64,000 bases of DNA from Castanea sativa (GCF_040712315.1 NC_134013.1:47329001-47393000); one strand, 5' to 3'; positions 23,331 through 35,813 are shown, counted from the stretch's first letter. Program-made: numbers and translations. Notes: generated from the sequence alone by a model not told the origin.

Positions 23331-25020
23331 TCTACCTACCATTTGTCTGTCAAGTTTTTGACTGAATATGGAGTAGGTCAAGTACAAGGAGATCAATTAG
23401 CTGCCAGAGAATGCTATTTAGCCATGCTGGCTATGGACAAGCACGTGCAGACGATGAACATAGATGAAAGAAGGATCACTGCGGAGCCCACTGAAGTACT
23501 GGAGGATATTCCTTTGGATGAGAGCGATCCCAAGAAATTTACTAGGATTGGGGCGAGTATGGAAAAGAAGACAAAGCAAACCTTGGTCCAGTTTTTGAAG
23601 AAAAGCCTTGATGTGTTTGCATGGACTCATGAGGACATGCCAGGTATTGACCCTAGTGTCATTACCCATCGTCTAAACGTGTATCCTCACTTTAAGCCTG
23701 TGCGTCAGAAAAAGAGGGTTTTTGCTCCTGAACGGGACAAGGCCAACCAAGACGAGTCTAGAAGTTGGTGACAGCAAAATTTATCTGGGAAGTCTATTAT
23801 CTAGACTGGTTGGCTAATGTGGTTATGGTCAAGAAGGCCAATGGCAAGTGGCGGATGTGCGTGGACTTTACTGATTTAAACAAGGCTTGCCCCAAGGATA
23901 GTTATCCTTTGTCATGCATTGACCAGCTGGTGGACTCGATAGCAGGTTATAAACTGCTGAGTTTCATGGACGCCTTTTCAGGCTACAACCAAATAAGGAT
24001 GGACGAGGTAGATCAAGAAAAGACCTCCTTCATTACTAACCAAGGGTTATTTTGCTATAAAGTGATGCCTTTCGATTTAAAGAACGCGGGGGCAACTTAT
24101 CACATACTTATTAACCATATGTTTCGTCCACAAATTGGGCGAAATGTGGAGGTTTATGTGTATGACATGCTGGTGAAGTGTTTGGACGAGGAGAAGCATC
24201 TAGATGACCTTCAAGAAACCTTTGATACACTTAGCTGGTATAACATGAAGTTGAATCCAAGCAAGTGTGCTTTTGGAGTTTCATCAAAGAAGTTCTTGGG
24301 GTTCATGGTTTTGCAAAGAGGAATTGAGACAAATCCTGACAAAATTCAGGCAATACTAAATATGGAGCCACCGAAGAATATCAAAGAAGTCCAGTCTCTC
24401 ACCGGACGAGTTGCCGCCCTTAACAAGTTCGTTTCAAAAGCTACTGACAAATGTTTACCATTCTTTAGAGTCCTCAGGAAGGCATTTGAGTGGACAGACA
24501 AGTGTCAGAAGGCCATCTAAGACCTCAAGTCTTACCTCACGACAACACCGATGCTGAGCCCGTCTGTACCTAGCGAAGAATTATATTTGTATTTGGCAGT
24601 GTCCCCGCATGCAGTGAGCTCGGCATTGATTAGAGAAGAAGGACGGATTCAGAAACCAGTTTACTATACGAGCCGGGCACTAAGAGGAACGAAAGGATGA
24701 TATCCAATGATGGAGAAGCTAGCCTTTGCTTTGATCACAACTTCTAGGAAGCTAGGACATTATTTTCAAGCTCATGTTATCAACATCCTAACGGATCATC
24801 TCCTAAAGAAGGCAATGAACAAGTTGGAAGCTGCAAGACGACTAATCCAATGGGCGGTAAAGCTTAGTGAGTTTGATGTCAAGTACCAGCCAAAGAGCAC
24901 GATAAAAGTACAGGCGTTGGCAGATTTCATTGTGGAGTTCACCCCCAACCAGGACGAGCCGGACAAAGAGGTAAGAGCTGAAAGGTGGGTTATCAATGTA
25001 AACGGATCGTCCACACTATA
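23331..25020 (+). pseudogene. reverse transcriptase and RNase H of element A
   Basis: Domains in order: pre-RT (SLDVFAWTHEDMPGIDP), a frameshift near 23765, then RT fingers and palm (WRMCVDFTDLNKACPKDSYP, FMDAFSGYNQI) and the catalytic loop. That loop reads VYVYDMLVK where the family has YVDDM: the first Asp is Tyr, so the polymerase should be inactive. The RNase H part (LYLYLAVSPHAVSSAL to QALADFIVEF) follows with stops at about 24518 (TAA) and 24698 (TGA). Confidence 0.82.
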
Positions 25021-25370
25021 TACATGAGGGATTGGAGTCATACTGAAGTCTCCTGAAGGAGATAAGTTAGAATATGCAGCCCGTCTACAATACCAAACCA
25101 CCAACAACAAAGTTGAGTATGAATCTCTTCTAAAAAGACTGGAGTTGGCTAAGTCTTTAGGGGAAGAATCAATAGTAGTTAAAGGTGACTCTTAATTGGT
25201 TATTAACCAAGTGAATGGGATATGTGAAGCTAAGGAGGAGCGAATGAGGAAATATCTCAATAAAGTGAAGCAGCTCGTCCAAAAGTTTAGAGAAGCCAGT
25301 TTTTTCAACTGCCGAGGGAGGAAAACATGGAAGCAGATGCTTTGGCGAAAGTAGCTTCAGTAGGAGGAAC
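24985..25370 (+). pseudogene. second (archaeal-type) RNase H-like domain, element A
   Basis: WVINVNGSS stands where relatives have YVDGSS, so the first catalytic Asp is Asn. Then come NNKVEYESLL and KGDS followed by a TAA where Gln is usual, and a frameshift before MEADALAKVAS. The domain is diagnostic of Tat-like Ty3 elements. Confidence 0.7.
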
Positions 25371-26682
25371 TACGGATGAATGTGACAAAATCCAATACAT
25401 GTCGAGCATAGACCTTCCTGAGATACAGCAGATAGGAGGAGAAGAAAATTGGATGAGTCTAATAATAGTCTATCTCAAGGATGGAAGGCTTCTAGAAGAC
25501 AAGGACGAGGCTAGGAAGTTGAGGGTTAGGGCTGCCAAGTACGTCCTTATAGATGAAGTACTATACAAGCGAGGCTTTTCTCAGCCCTACCTAAGATGCC
25601 TGGAACCGGATGAGTCAAACTATGTATTGAGGGAGATCCACGAAGGAGCATGTGGGAATCACTCGGGAGCGAGGTCACTAGTCCATAAGGTCGTCCGTGC
25701 AGGCTACTACTGGCCAACAATTCAAGTAGATGCTAAGGCTTATGTCAAAGTATGTGACCAGTGTCAGCGCTTCAAAAACATTCCTAGACAGCCTTTGGAG
25801 TACCAGGCCCCAATGATGGCCCCATGGCCCTTTGTGCAATGGGGACTGGATATTCTAGGTCCCTTCCCATTGGGAACTAGACAAATGAAATTTCTAGTAG
25901 TAGGGATCGACTACTTGACCAAGTGGGTGGAGGCCGAACCTTTTGCAAAAATTACTCTGTAAAATGTCAAAAACTTTGTTTGGAAGAACGTTGTATGTAG
26001 GTTCGGGGTACCTAGAGTACTAGTATTTGATAATGGACGACAATTTGATAACACACCTTTTAGAGACTTTTGTAAGCAATTTGGAATCAAGAATCACATT
26101 CCTCACCCTCTCACCCACAAGCAAACAGACAGGCAGAAGTAGCAAACCGATCCTTGTTGAAAATCATCAAGACTCGGCTCGAGAGAGCAAAGGGGGTATG
26201 GCCAGACGAGTTACCAGGTGTTCTTTGGGCATACAGGACGACTGTGAGGACCCCGACAGGAGAAACCCCTTTCAAGATAGCCTATGAAAGTGAAGCAGTA
26301 ATACCTACGGAAGTTCATCGCTAACTATCGAGTGATGAAGTAAGATGAGAATGAAAATGAAGAACAACTTCGTATTAACCTCGATCTTATTGACGAGGTA
26401 AGGATGGATGCAGAGCAAAGGACAGCAAGATACAAAAATCTTATGGCTAGGCAGTATGATGCCATGGTAAAACCCAAGCGTTTCAACATTGGGGACCTCG
26501 TTCTTAAAAGAGTGTCGTTGGCAACCAGGAACCCAGCTCATGGAAAATTAGGACCCAATTGGGAAGGACCCTATAAGGTAATCAACTGTAAGAGGCAAGG
26601 ATCGTACTACCTAGAAGCTCTGGACGGACGGAATTTAGAACATCCTTGGAACGTAGAGCATCTGAGGAGGTACTATCAATGA
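25370..26682 (+). pseudogene. integrase of element A
   Basis: The zinc-binding H-H-C-C region (HEGACGNHSGARSLVHK to VCDQCQRF) and the core follow: WGLDILGPFP with the first Asp, VFDNGRQFD with the second, and QAEVANRSLLKI with the Glu. There is a TAA at about 25960 and frame changes around 26100 and 26330. The C-terminal part (26404-26682) is open and carries the GPY-type motif LGPNWEGPYKV and ends LRRYYQ. Confidence 0.8.
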
Positions 26683-27630
26683 TAAGGTTGGATGAGGATT
26701 ACCAAGGACAAGAGTTACGGACTAGGTTACAGCTGTGGCCTACGTGTTTACTCATGTTTACTGTTATTGTGTTTTTACTACTATTATGTGTTTTAAAAAT
26801 AAAAAGTGCACTAGTTCCTAAACTTTTGCACTGTCTACAGATAAATTTGTGAAAGACGAGGTTGTGTACTTGTATAAGTATTTTAATTTCCTAAGGCACT
26901 AGCTTCTAAGCGTGTGCCATATTTGTGGACGATGTTTATATAATAAATATGGTTTGGATTTCTAATGTGTTTAAGTACATGAATCTAATTTCCATAATTT
27001 CGCCCACAAGAAGGCTAAGGCCTATGACGAACGAAAATATCTGGACACAGAGATGTAACGTTTATAAGCATTCCTTAAAGGATAAAGCTACGTTTATAAG
27101 CTTTCCTCAAAGCAAAAAAAAAAAAAAAATGCTAAGGCATGCTCGTTTATAAATTATGAATGAGGAAGTTTATACTCGTCTAAGAGATGAAATTAAACCT
27201 AACCTCAAGCATGGACACCTAGGAAATGGACGAAGGAATTCATCCATATAAAAAAATATAAATATTCAAACTCATGGATGGACATACCTACTCAAGGCCA
27301 TCCAACATCCTGAACGAGTTGAATGCTGAAGACATCTCGTCCAAAGACGGAGATAAACCGTCCAACCCATGGTCGTGAAAAAGAACTAGAAAACCAGTCA
27401 TTTATAGGAAGAGCTACACTTGAAAAATTAAAGAATAACATGTTTAACATAGAAAGAAGCAAGTGAACTTGCCCATGCAATAACGATCGATAATGGGTAA
27501 AAATAGCCATTTATTCATCAAAGTTTAAAAAGGGTAGATGACCACCGTCCAAAAACCCTTACAAAGGAAAAGCCTCAAAAGACAGTTGTTTGGAAACTCG
27601 TCCAAAGTACTCTGGACAAGCTAGATGTAC
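26683..27630 (+). other. spacer between pol and antisense ORF, element A
   Basis: Non-coding. A short loosely repeated block (GCACTAGTTCCTAA / GCACTAGCTTCTAA, 26809 and 26897) is seen, but no long array like the one in element B. Confidence 0.5.
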
Positions 27631-27699
27631 TCAAATAAATCTTAAAATGGTCCTAAAATAATGGACCTCATAAAAAAAGAAAGAGAGAAAGAAAAGTAG

Positions 27700-29978
27700 T
27701 AAACTGGTCAAATTTTCATGCTTTTGCTGAGGAATCTTCTCCGATCTTAAACTCGTCCTAGGCTGGCTTGGTTGTGGTGTCGTCTTCAATATTGACATCT
27801 TCAGAACTCGTCTGAAGAAAAGAGCTAGCAGCGCCACCAAGTTGAAGTTTAATGGAGCTGAAGTCAACGTTAGGAAACTTCTCCTTAGCATCCATACGAA
27901 AATCTTCAAACCCAACTGCGTAATTGGCGTCTAACAAGTCAATCAGTTGCTTAGAAGCTTTGAATTCCTCCACTGCACCTTCTTTGGCCTTTTCAAGAGA
28001 ATTGCTCAGCTCGTCGGTCTTCTTCTGGAGGTGATCAAGACGAGTGTCCTTTCAGCTCTTCGACGAGGTTTCGCAGTCCCTTAGTCTCGTCCTTAGTCTT
28101 GGCTGCTATTTCAGCCCAACCCTTGCAATTGTCCTTAACTTTATCCTTTTTTCTAGAAAGATCCTCCTCTTATCCAGCTTTGTAGCCTGTCTGGACATGG
28201 CGATGAACTTTGACATAGCCTACACGAGTAATCAGAAATTTTTGTTATAACAAATAAGTGTATGATGCTATGATAACACGGACTAGATTAAAAAGGAGAA
28301 GTTTGTTTTAATTACCTTGAAAAGATCATGAACACCTAAGTGCTCGAATTCTCTCAAGGACATGTCATAGCATGCAGCCACGTCCTCGCCAGTCACGGCC
28401 TTCTCAAATCTCTCCCAAGCCAAATCCTCGTTTTTGACGATGTTCGTAGGAACCTTCTGGGGAGGCTGGGACGAGGTAGGTGCAGTGGTTTTGGATGATG
28501 AGGTGTGAGTAAGCTCAGACAACTTTACATCATGGATCTGAATAGACGGCTGTTGAGATGGAGGAGGAATGGGAAGACCATGTGTAACAACCCCAGCCTT
28601 GGATGACCTATGTTTTTCCCTTTTCTCCTTACGACGACTGGGGAGATTCTCCAAGTTGACAGCTTTCGATAGATTCCTTTGATCACCCACAGCTGGACGA
28701 GGCTGATTTTCAACCTCCTGGTTGCTTGCCTCGTCCACAACTTCCTTGCCTTTGTTCTCTTTCATGGTTGCCATACCTAAAGGAAAAGAGTTAGTCATCC
28801 AAGAGGTAATAAAAGTATAAACCCTTTTCCAAAAAAAAAAAAAAGAAGAAGAGAGGGGGATAAAAAACTTACGCCTGCGAACAGTAAGTTCGTGAGATAA
28901 AGCTTCTTTGGACAGTTCGGGATCGAGTCTTCAAATGGCAAGACAACGAAGACTTACTAAAGAATGGAAAGTCTTGTCAGTATATAGATGAGCCTTATGA
29001 CGCGGTCAAGGTAAAACTTGTTTAAAGATGGATGTTTAACACCTATAAAAAAAAAAAAATTTAAAATGAAGAAGAAGAGAGTATGAAAAATTGTCAAACG
29101 ACTGCAGGAGTGAGATAAGAAAATATTGATGATAAAATGAACATAGAAGGCATACCTTTAGGACGAAGGTTTCCTAATTCTCCAGTATATGGGGCAAAAG
29201 GATCCCTGCCAACCTCAATAGGATGTCCAGCCCAAAAACTAAAGATGAAGAAAAACTCCGTCTTCCAGTTCCTTTATGAGATTACCAAGGATTTGATTAA
29301 CCTACAATCTCTCCCTCTGGCTGAGAATTGGTAAAAACTAAAGGACTGGTTAATTTTCGAGGGCTTGTAACAGTAAAGGAACTCGTCCACAGTAAGAGGA
29401 CGATTCCCTTCAAACACTTCCCTTCACAAAATTTGCATAGAGACGACAAGTCTCCACGCATTAGGGTTAAATTGGCAAACTCCTAAGCCTAACCTAGTAA
29501 GTAATTCTCTAGCAAAGGCATTCAAAGGTAACCTAAGACCCTTTAAAAGATAGGCCTCATAAATGCCAATCCCAAAACGAGGCTGGCAGTACTATTCCCT
29601 ATGGACGGCTAACCTGGGGTTGAGCTCATCAAGGATTTGGTACCAGCTCCTAAGTGCAGTTAATTTTTTCTCGTCTGTCTTGGAAGGGATACCTACAGCA
29701 CAGCCATATATGGTCTCTACCTCGTCTACAAGATCAGACAGAGGAACACTTGTTGAGGTACCAGCCAGAGACCCAGAGGCTGCCCTTGTCCTAAGGTGTT
29801 CTTGAAAGACCTCTAAAGGAATCCCAAGGACCCCAGACGTGTATTCCTCGGTATCACCACTACCACCACTACTACTACTACTACTATCGCTACTAGAACC
29901 ACTGTAGCTAGAGTCACGATACTCGTCTATAGCTTTCTCTACACTATCACTAGACGAGGAAACAACAACCTTAGACAT
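27700..29978 (-). pseudogene. antisense ORF of element A (PF04195-like)
   Basis: It opens at ATG 29978 with a Ser-rich N-terminus (MSKVVVSSSSDSVEKAIDEY) and passes a stop near 29592. It then shows the family core GLRLPLNAFARELLTRLGLG, NPNAWRLVVSMQIL and NRPLTVDEFLYCYKPSK in 29560-29290. Further segments, 28798-28283 (basic and Pro/Ser-rich) and 27973-27700, look like exons: donors at about 28872 (GTAAG) and 28316 (GTAAT) and an acceptor near 28221 are visible. The core resembles Pfam PF04195, 'putative gypsy type transposon', a name I recall rather than searched. Function unknown; it is broken here. Confidence 0.65.
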
Positions 29979-30385
29979 TCCGAAATTTGAAGGAAAACAT
30001 AAGAAAGGGGATGAGGAGATTACCTGGCTCTAGACGAGGAAATACTAAGGATGTTGGAATACTTCTAGATGAGGCGATGGATGAGGGATGTCAAAGAAGA
30101 AAATTTGAGAAATGTAGAGGGTACGAGAGGAATTCCACTATTTACAGGTGTTGAAAAATGGTATCTAAAACGACGTGACCAATTAGGAAGCACCACGTGG
30201 CATTTTCCTCGAAAATTTAAATTGACGTGACAAATCGTCAATGAAATTATGACGCGTGGCACAATATGAGACAATAGGATTCGACCGTTGAGATTTTGGC
30301 ACATGGAATAACGTATGATCACTGACGTGGAGACACGCATCCAAAGGACAACAGTAGATCCTTCGATACTCTGGACGACCTTTGG

Positions 30386-30398
30386 ACAAGGGGGCAAT
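30386..30398 (+). other. polypurine tract of element A
   Basis: ACAAGGGGGCAAT directly precedes the 3' LTR, the usual position of the plus-strand primer. Confidence 0.75.
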
Positions 30399-30941
30399 TG
30401 ATGGTGAACTAAAAATCTAACTCCAACTCATCCTTAAGGAGTCCACCGTTAAAGGAATATCCCTCATAAGGGGGTCGTCCACACCAAGACAATCGTCCAT
30501 GGAACAAAGGTCGTCCATCGGGAAAGCTTTTGGACGACCCCTCTACACTTAGGCGTGAGAAGGACGTAGGCTCATTTCTACAACTCTTCAAATACTTGAC
30601 TTCCAACGACAGTTATGCAAAAAGACATAACTCCCATGGCGGTTGTGGAAGTTATTCTTGAAACCTCCTAAAATATAGTAGAAGTTACAAATCCAATAAC
30701 CATTTCTAAAGTGCACTATATAAACACTCCTTTAGACCAGAAAAATGTACGTTTTTTATAATTCCAAAAAAGTTGGAACTCCAGAACTTGAGAGAGAAAC
30801 TAACTTTACCTTCGGAGGGTTATTGTCCGGTCCACCCTGGTCACCTTTAAACACTTGTTCTTTCTTTTTCAGGCCCTCAAAACAGTTGCTAGCCCTTTGA
30901 AGCCCGAAGCATCCAGTCTACTGATTTTCTTCGCATCATCA
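30399..30941 (+). repeat. 3' LTR of element A
   Basis: Starts TGATGGTGAACTAAAAAT and ends CGCATCATCA. The host repeat resumes at AACTC (30942). Confidence 0.88.
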
Positions 30942-31400
30942 AACTCCATATACTCCCTATAAAGAAAGAGCCTACATTTACAAGATCTTTGTTAGCTTTA
31001 CATCACTATATAGTCCCGCAAATAGCCCTTTGAAGCCCGAAGCATCCAGTCTACTGATTTTCTTCGCATCATCAAACTCCATATACTCCCTATAAAGAAA
31101 GAGCCTACATTTACAAGATCTTTGTTAGCTTTACATCACTATATAGTCTCGCAAATATACCTGACAACCTAAGTAGATGAATGATTACGGACATAGACTT
31201 GCAAATACCTGACAAGCCGAAGCATCGAGTCTACTGATTTTCTTCGCATCATCAAACTCCATATAATCCCTATAAAGAAAGAGCCTACATTTACAAGATC
31301 TTTGTTAGCTCTATATCACTATATAGTCCCGCAAATATACCTGACAACCTAAGTAGATGAATGATTACGGACATAGTCTTGCAAATATATAACACACCTT
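30890..31400 (+). repeat. tandem duplication across the LTR/host junction
   Basis: A segment running from the last about 50 bp of the 3' LTR (TAGCCCTTTGAAGCCCG) into the host repeat (AACTCCATATA...TATAGTC) occurs three times, beginning near 30890, 31023 and 31213. The first step is 133 bp. The second is about 180 bp because it adds about 47 bp of host repeat. The duplication therefore followed the insertion of element A. Confidence 0.88.
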
Positions 31401-31477
31401 ATATTCCAAGCTTGTGTATGTGGAAAGTCTAACATATGAGAGTCATTATGTCTTCAAGGAGTCGTCATGTACCAAAG

Positions 31478-32644
31478 TGTTACATGGTCAATTTTTCACT
31501 CAAAATTTTCTGTCTATGATAGCCCTAAGTCTTTTGACTTAGTCTCAGCTAACATCACACACAAATACACACACACACACACACACACACACTGCAAGAA
31601 CACTTAGAACATATTATATAGGGACTCACACACACTACACACACTATGTTTACAAGGAACTCACCCCCAACATTTATTACTCAATCTCAAGTACAAAGAA
31701 AAACCTTTACAAACCTGGAGAAACACATAAAATTCTCCCTAAGGCAAAATACACTTTGTTGTTGACACCCCCAACAATAATAGGGTCATATACACAAATA
31801 ACTGCTATGGCAATTACTGCCTAGTAACTATCTAGGTCTCGAACAATCTGTTACTTGAGGTCTGATTTAGGACACCTTGAATTGATGCTGTCTTGGTTCA
31901 TTCTCCATGTTCTTAGCCTCTACACCGTAGATCTGAACAACAGAAAAACCAGGAACTACTTGATAACTACTTGTGGCTGCCATTGCATATACTACACATG
32001 CTCAACCCATGTCTCTGTAGATCATAGGGCTTCTGCCCATCCTCTAGCAACCCATACAACATGTTTCCACACGTTTTGGGAGGCTTGGCCCATGCTCAAG
32101 CCTTCCCCCATTAGACAACACAACTCACATAACATGCCCACATGCAACACACACCAAGTAAAATATCAACCCACTAGCATTTGTCCATGCATTTAGCCAA
32201 CACCCATCAACCTAATGCCTTGCACACAGCATCTGATTGCACATTATCATGGCAGTCCAGCCCTGCCTTGTACATAAGCCACCAAGCCCACACACGTAAT
32301 TAGTTAACAAGCCACCAATGCCATGCACCACCACATAAGGTCGACACTACCTGCCGCCACTCATCATTAAAACTAATTATGCCCACGATGGCCCCACTTT
32401 GCCATGGCCTTGGGGTATCATGTGAAGCAAGGTGCCCCACATGTTGCTACCTCACACTGATTATTGATTCAACTCGAGTAAGAAGACTGGGCATGTCCCC
32501 CTCAAAGAGCTCTTAGGAGCATTACTAATCTGGCATATGGAACTATCAATGTGTTGAGAAAACAGAAAGCCAAGTGATTGGCTTAATGCTGCCCAAGCAC
32601 CGTCATTCCTCATGTCATATTAGCAACAAGTAAAACTCCTAACA
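31478..32644. mobile_element. solo-LTR-like insertion, 1167 bp
   Basis: Begins TGTTACATGG and ends CTCCTAACA, flanked by CAAAG (31473-31477) and CAAGG (32645-32649). The uninterrupted copy 1 reads CCAAGG at this place, confirming the insertion and showing that the left repeat mutated. No coding domain is seen. A frame at 31855-32196 is compositional. Probably a solo LTR; its superfamily is not clear. Confidence 0.75.
31567..31592. repeat. (CA)n microsatellite
   Basis: Thirteen CA dinucleotides inside the solo-LTR-like insertion. Confidence 0.9.
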
Positions 32645-33034
32645 CAAGGGGTCGTCAGGTCTCCTTCTTGACACCTAACACGTGAGAGTCACCATATAAT
32701 TAGGGAGTTGACACGTACCCCTTGATTGTCAGGTATCATTCCTAACGATTTGCAATATGACCTTCCTAGTGTCTACACTTCCGACATCCCGTGGTAATGA
32801 ATGAGTAGGACCTAATGAATGGTCCTTTATACTTGGTTACCAAACTCTTGCATGTTCTCCACTCAAGTATCTCCATATGGAAAGTACTTGTACACCAGGC
32901 CCGAAGATCTCAGAGCATTAACTCCATATATTTCCTATAAGGGAGGAGCCTATATTTATGAGATTTTTTGTTAACTTTGTATTAATATATAAGCACTAAG
33001 CCTCCTCTTCTCCAAGGTACATATAATTTTCTAG

Positions 33035-34240
33035 TGTAAACACTCGATTTTGCATCCATAATTTGATCATAGAAGATGGCTAAAATGATCATTTCATATA
33101 CCCAAAAATCATAGTTGTATTAAATGCATTAAATCATTCATTGCATATCATAAAAATGATCTTAAAATTCTAATGGTCACGACGGTAAGTTTGATTGCCA
33201 AATCAAACCGTCAGATTGAAAGATATCACAAGATCAAGTTTTCACGGTCTGCATGCATTGTGTGTGGGTGAAACTGATCACGTGTGATTAATTGAAAGTA
33301 ATTCTAATTGGTTAAACAATTAAAAATTAATTAAAAAATTTGTGATTGGTTGTTGGTTTTTGCTGGAAATAAGCTTGCTTGCATGGGAATAAAATAGATA
33401 ACCAGATAACAAGGAAATTGTTGATAATTAAATATTTTTAGAATATTTATCTATCAGATAGTTATTGTTTTAAAGACCTGATTATCAAAATAAAAGGGAT
33501 TAATTTTAGAATACAAGTTAAAAATACGCCCAGGTGCAATTCCCGACTTAAAAATCCCTAAAAAAGAGTCCAAATTGAACCAAAATTGGAAGTGGGGCTC
33601 GGCACGTGAGAGGGCCAATCGGCACATGGGAAGTGCCAATTGGCACAACTCCGAGGCCCGGCCCAAAAACGCTTTGATTAAGTTAAAACACATCTATTTC
33701 AAATTTTTGTGGATAAGGACGCAATTCAATTCATATCTGACCCCATTTAGCTTATTTTTCAACATCTAGCCTTTATAAATATGGGGAAAAAAAATCAGGA
33801 ATCATGGCCCTTCTTTTTTCTCACTTCTTTGCTCCCTTTACATTAAAGACGTTCTGGAAGCCTTGGCTTTAAGAATTTCTTTTCCGTAAGTGAACATATT
33901 TTAGATCTCAAAGAGGTTAAACTTCTTTGATTTCTAAAGTATTCTTTCATTGAAGGGTACATTCATGCAAGTATGTCTTTAATCTCACTCTTTTGTTTAT
34001 CCTTTTTTTCCTATCTGATATATGTGTTTTGTTCATTTCATGGTTTTCATGAATGTATGTTTGATTTTATTGTCAATACAATCTTGTTCATATTTTTCTA
34101 CCATGTTCACATGCTTAATTCGATTCTTTTTTTAATAACTGATTAACATGCCTAAGTTTAAGATTTAATTCTTCTTTAAATTTTGAGATCTGCAATAAAC
34201 TACTAAAAGCATTTTCTGAGAGCATAATCCTAAAAAGGGG
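33035..34240 (+). repeat. LTR-type repeat, family 2, plus copy
   Basis: Starts TGTAAACACTCGATTTTGC and has a TATA-like box (CCTTTATAAATATGGGG, about 33768-33784) followed by TTAAAGACGTTCTGGAAG. It matches the minus copy at 17641-19764 over several blocks, including the paired GGCACNNG/GCCAATTGGCAC segment (33600-33660 against 19130-19200). The downstream border is unclear. Confidence 0.55.
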
Positions 34241-34500
34241 AAGGTGTCAATGCCTCACCCCTTTTCTGAGAGCACCATTAGAAGCTTCCTTCCCGGTCTC
34301 TCACACCTAGCTTTCACACTTTTTGGAGTTATTGGAAATCATTTTGTCATTAACTTAACCTTCAGAGGGTTTTTGGCCGGCACCCCATTGATGCTCTCTA
34401 TAGGTTTTTCACCTTTTTGTTCTTCAGATACCTCTAGTCATTGCAATAGTAAACAGAATCACTAACGATATTTTTTCGTCATCAATCTTGAACTAGAAAT
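34241..34500 (+). repeat. LTR 3'-end fragment, element A-like
   Basis: AACCTTCAGAGGGTTTTTGGCCGG and the TTTTTTCGTCATCA ending resemble the last part of Tat-type LTRs such as those of element A. No primer site follows, so it is a fragment. Confidence 0.45.
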
Positions 34501-35685
34501 TTCTTTTCTATATAGGTGAAAGACCAAAGGGAACAAAAGCTTGGATGAGCAAGGTGGAGATGTTGGTTGTAACATCCCATCCTATTTGCATGATTAATTT
34601 TATGGATTTATATACTTGTTATTATCTTAATTAATTTAAGTGCATAAAACTTTGATATTTTGATGTTATAAAAGATGTAGACTTTTTTTTTTTTTTTTTT
34701 AAAGTTATGGAAAGAAGTTTTATAAGGTAAAGCTGTATATGTAGAATTATTTTATTAATTGAGCCTACCTAGAATATAATTTTTTGGAGGGGTAGTAAGT
34801 GTAAATTCTGAAAAGTTAAGGGTAAGTCATAACCCTTTCTTCCCTTAGTAGGACATGGGCCCACCAATCCTTTCTCCCTTGTCTCCTTGCTGCATCAGAC
34901 TCACTTTTCTTTGTTTCTTTATTCTTTTTATTTCCTTTGTTCTTCTTCCTCTTTGCTTGTGCTTGATTCGGCCATCCTTCACCTCACCAATAGCCACTCC
35001 TCTCTCACACCAACAACGCTCTTTTCTCTTTTAGCAAATAATTAGTATACCTCTCTCACCGAATTTGTAGATGAATCTCTCTCTAAAGAAGAAATCAAAA
35101 GCTTAACACTAAAGTTTCAGCTTCAAAGTTTGTAGATAAGTAAATAAAATTATATTTTGTTTTGGGTATTTTGATGGTTTAATTGTTTGCTTTAGTTTCC
35201 ATTCTATTTTCTCTAATTTGATTATTAGAAGTTGGAATTTGTGGTTTTGTGTTAGCAATTTGAAAGATTGAAGATATTATGGTTAAGTTATCATACTTGG
35301 AAAACTGTGAGTTAAGATAATGGATTAGGGATTGTGAAGGCTGTTTTTTATGTGGGTTTGGTATGTAAAGATGTTGTTTCTTTGTAAAATTTATTTATTA
35401 GTTGATTAAGTTTTCTTGTTGGCTTATAATTATAACTTGAATAACATGTTGCTGTGAGAATTCTCTGTTTTGTTGCTTGGTATGGCAGAAACTTCTTAAT
35501 TAATTAAAAACTTAGTCTATGGATTTTACTGTTCTAGCAAAATAATGATTTAAGTTCAATTTTTACAAGGGGAAAATAGTTATGAATTAAGAAGCCAACT
35601 AAGTGTGTCAAACAAAGGGACTTACCTTTGAGACTAGTCTTTTGATACAGTGTTGAATGATGAATTCTCTTGATCATGTAATTTG

Positions 35686-35686
<1 letters not shown>

Positions 35687-35726
<40 letters not shown>
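35687..35726. repeat. (AT)n(GT)n microsatellite
   Basis: A TA run followed by thirteen GT dinucleotides. Confidence 0.93.
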
Positions 35727-35813
35727 TGCTGTGGGAACCTTTATGTGATGGGAATTAAGATTTTCTTGAGTTTGAAAGTTAAGTTGTGATTCATGTATTA
35801 GTTTAGATACTTA

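Larger units (their letters stand above)
20969..30941 (+). mobile_element. Ty3/gypsy element A, Tat-like lineage
   Basis: A 9.97-kb LTR retrotransposon with two LTRs, a primer site, gag, protease, RT, RNase H, a second RNase H-like domain, integrase and an antisense ORF region. The second RNase H and the antisense ORF are features known in the plant Tat clade. The flanks AGCTC and AACTC are target duplications differing at one base; the empty-site paralogue at 32920-32930 reads AACTC, so the left copy mutated. Several stops, frameshifts and a protease deletion make it non-autonomous. Confidence 0.9.
31335..33034 (+). repeat. LTR-like repeat, family 3, copy 2 (interrupted)
   Basis: The two parts, 31335-31477 and 32645-33034, match copy 1 (20500-20968 and beyond) in order. 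Copy 2 keeps the uninterrupted sequence GAGCATTAACTCCATATA at about 32917, the empty form of the element A target. It is split by the insertion at 31478-32644. Confidence 0.7.
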
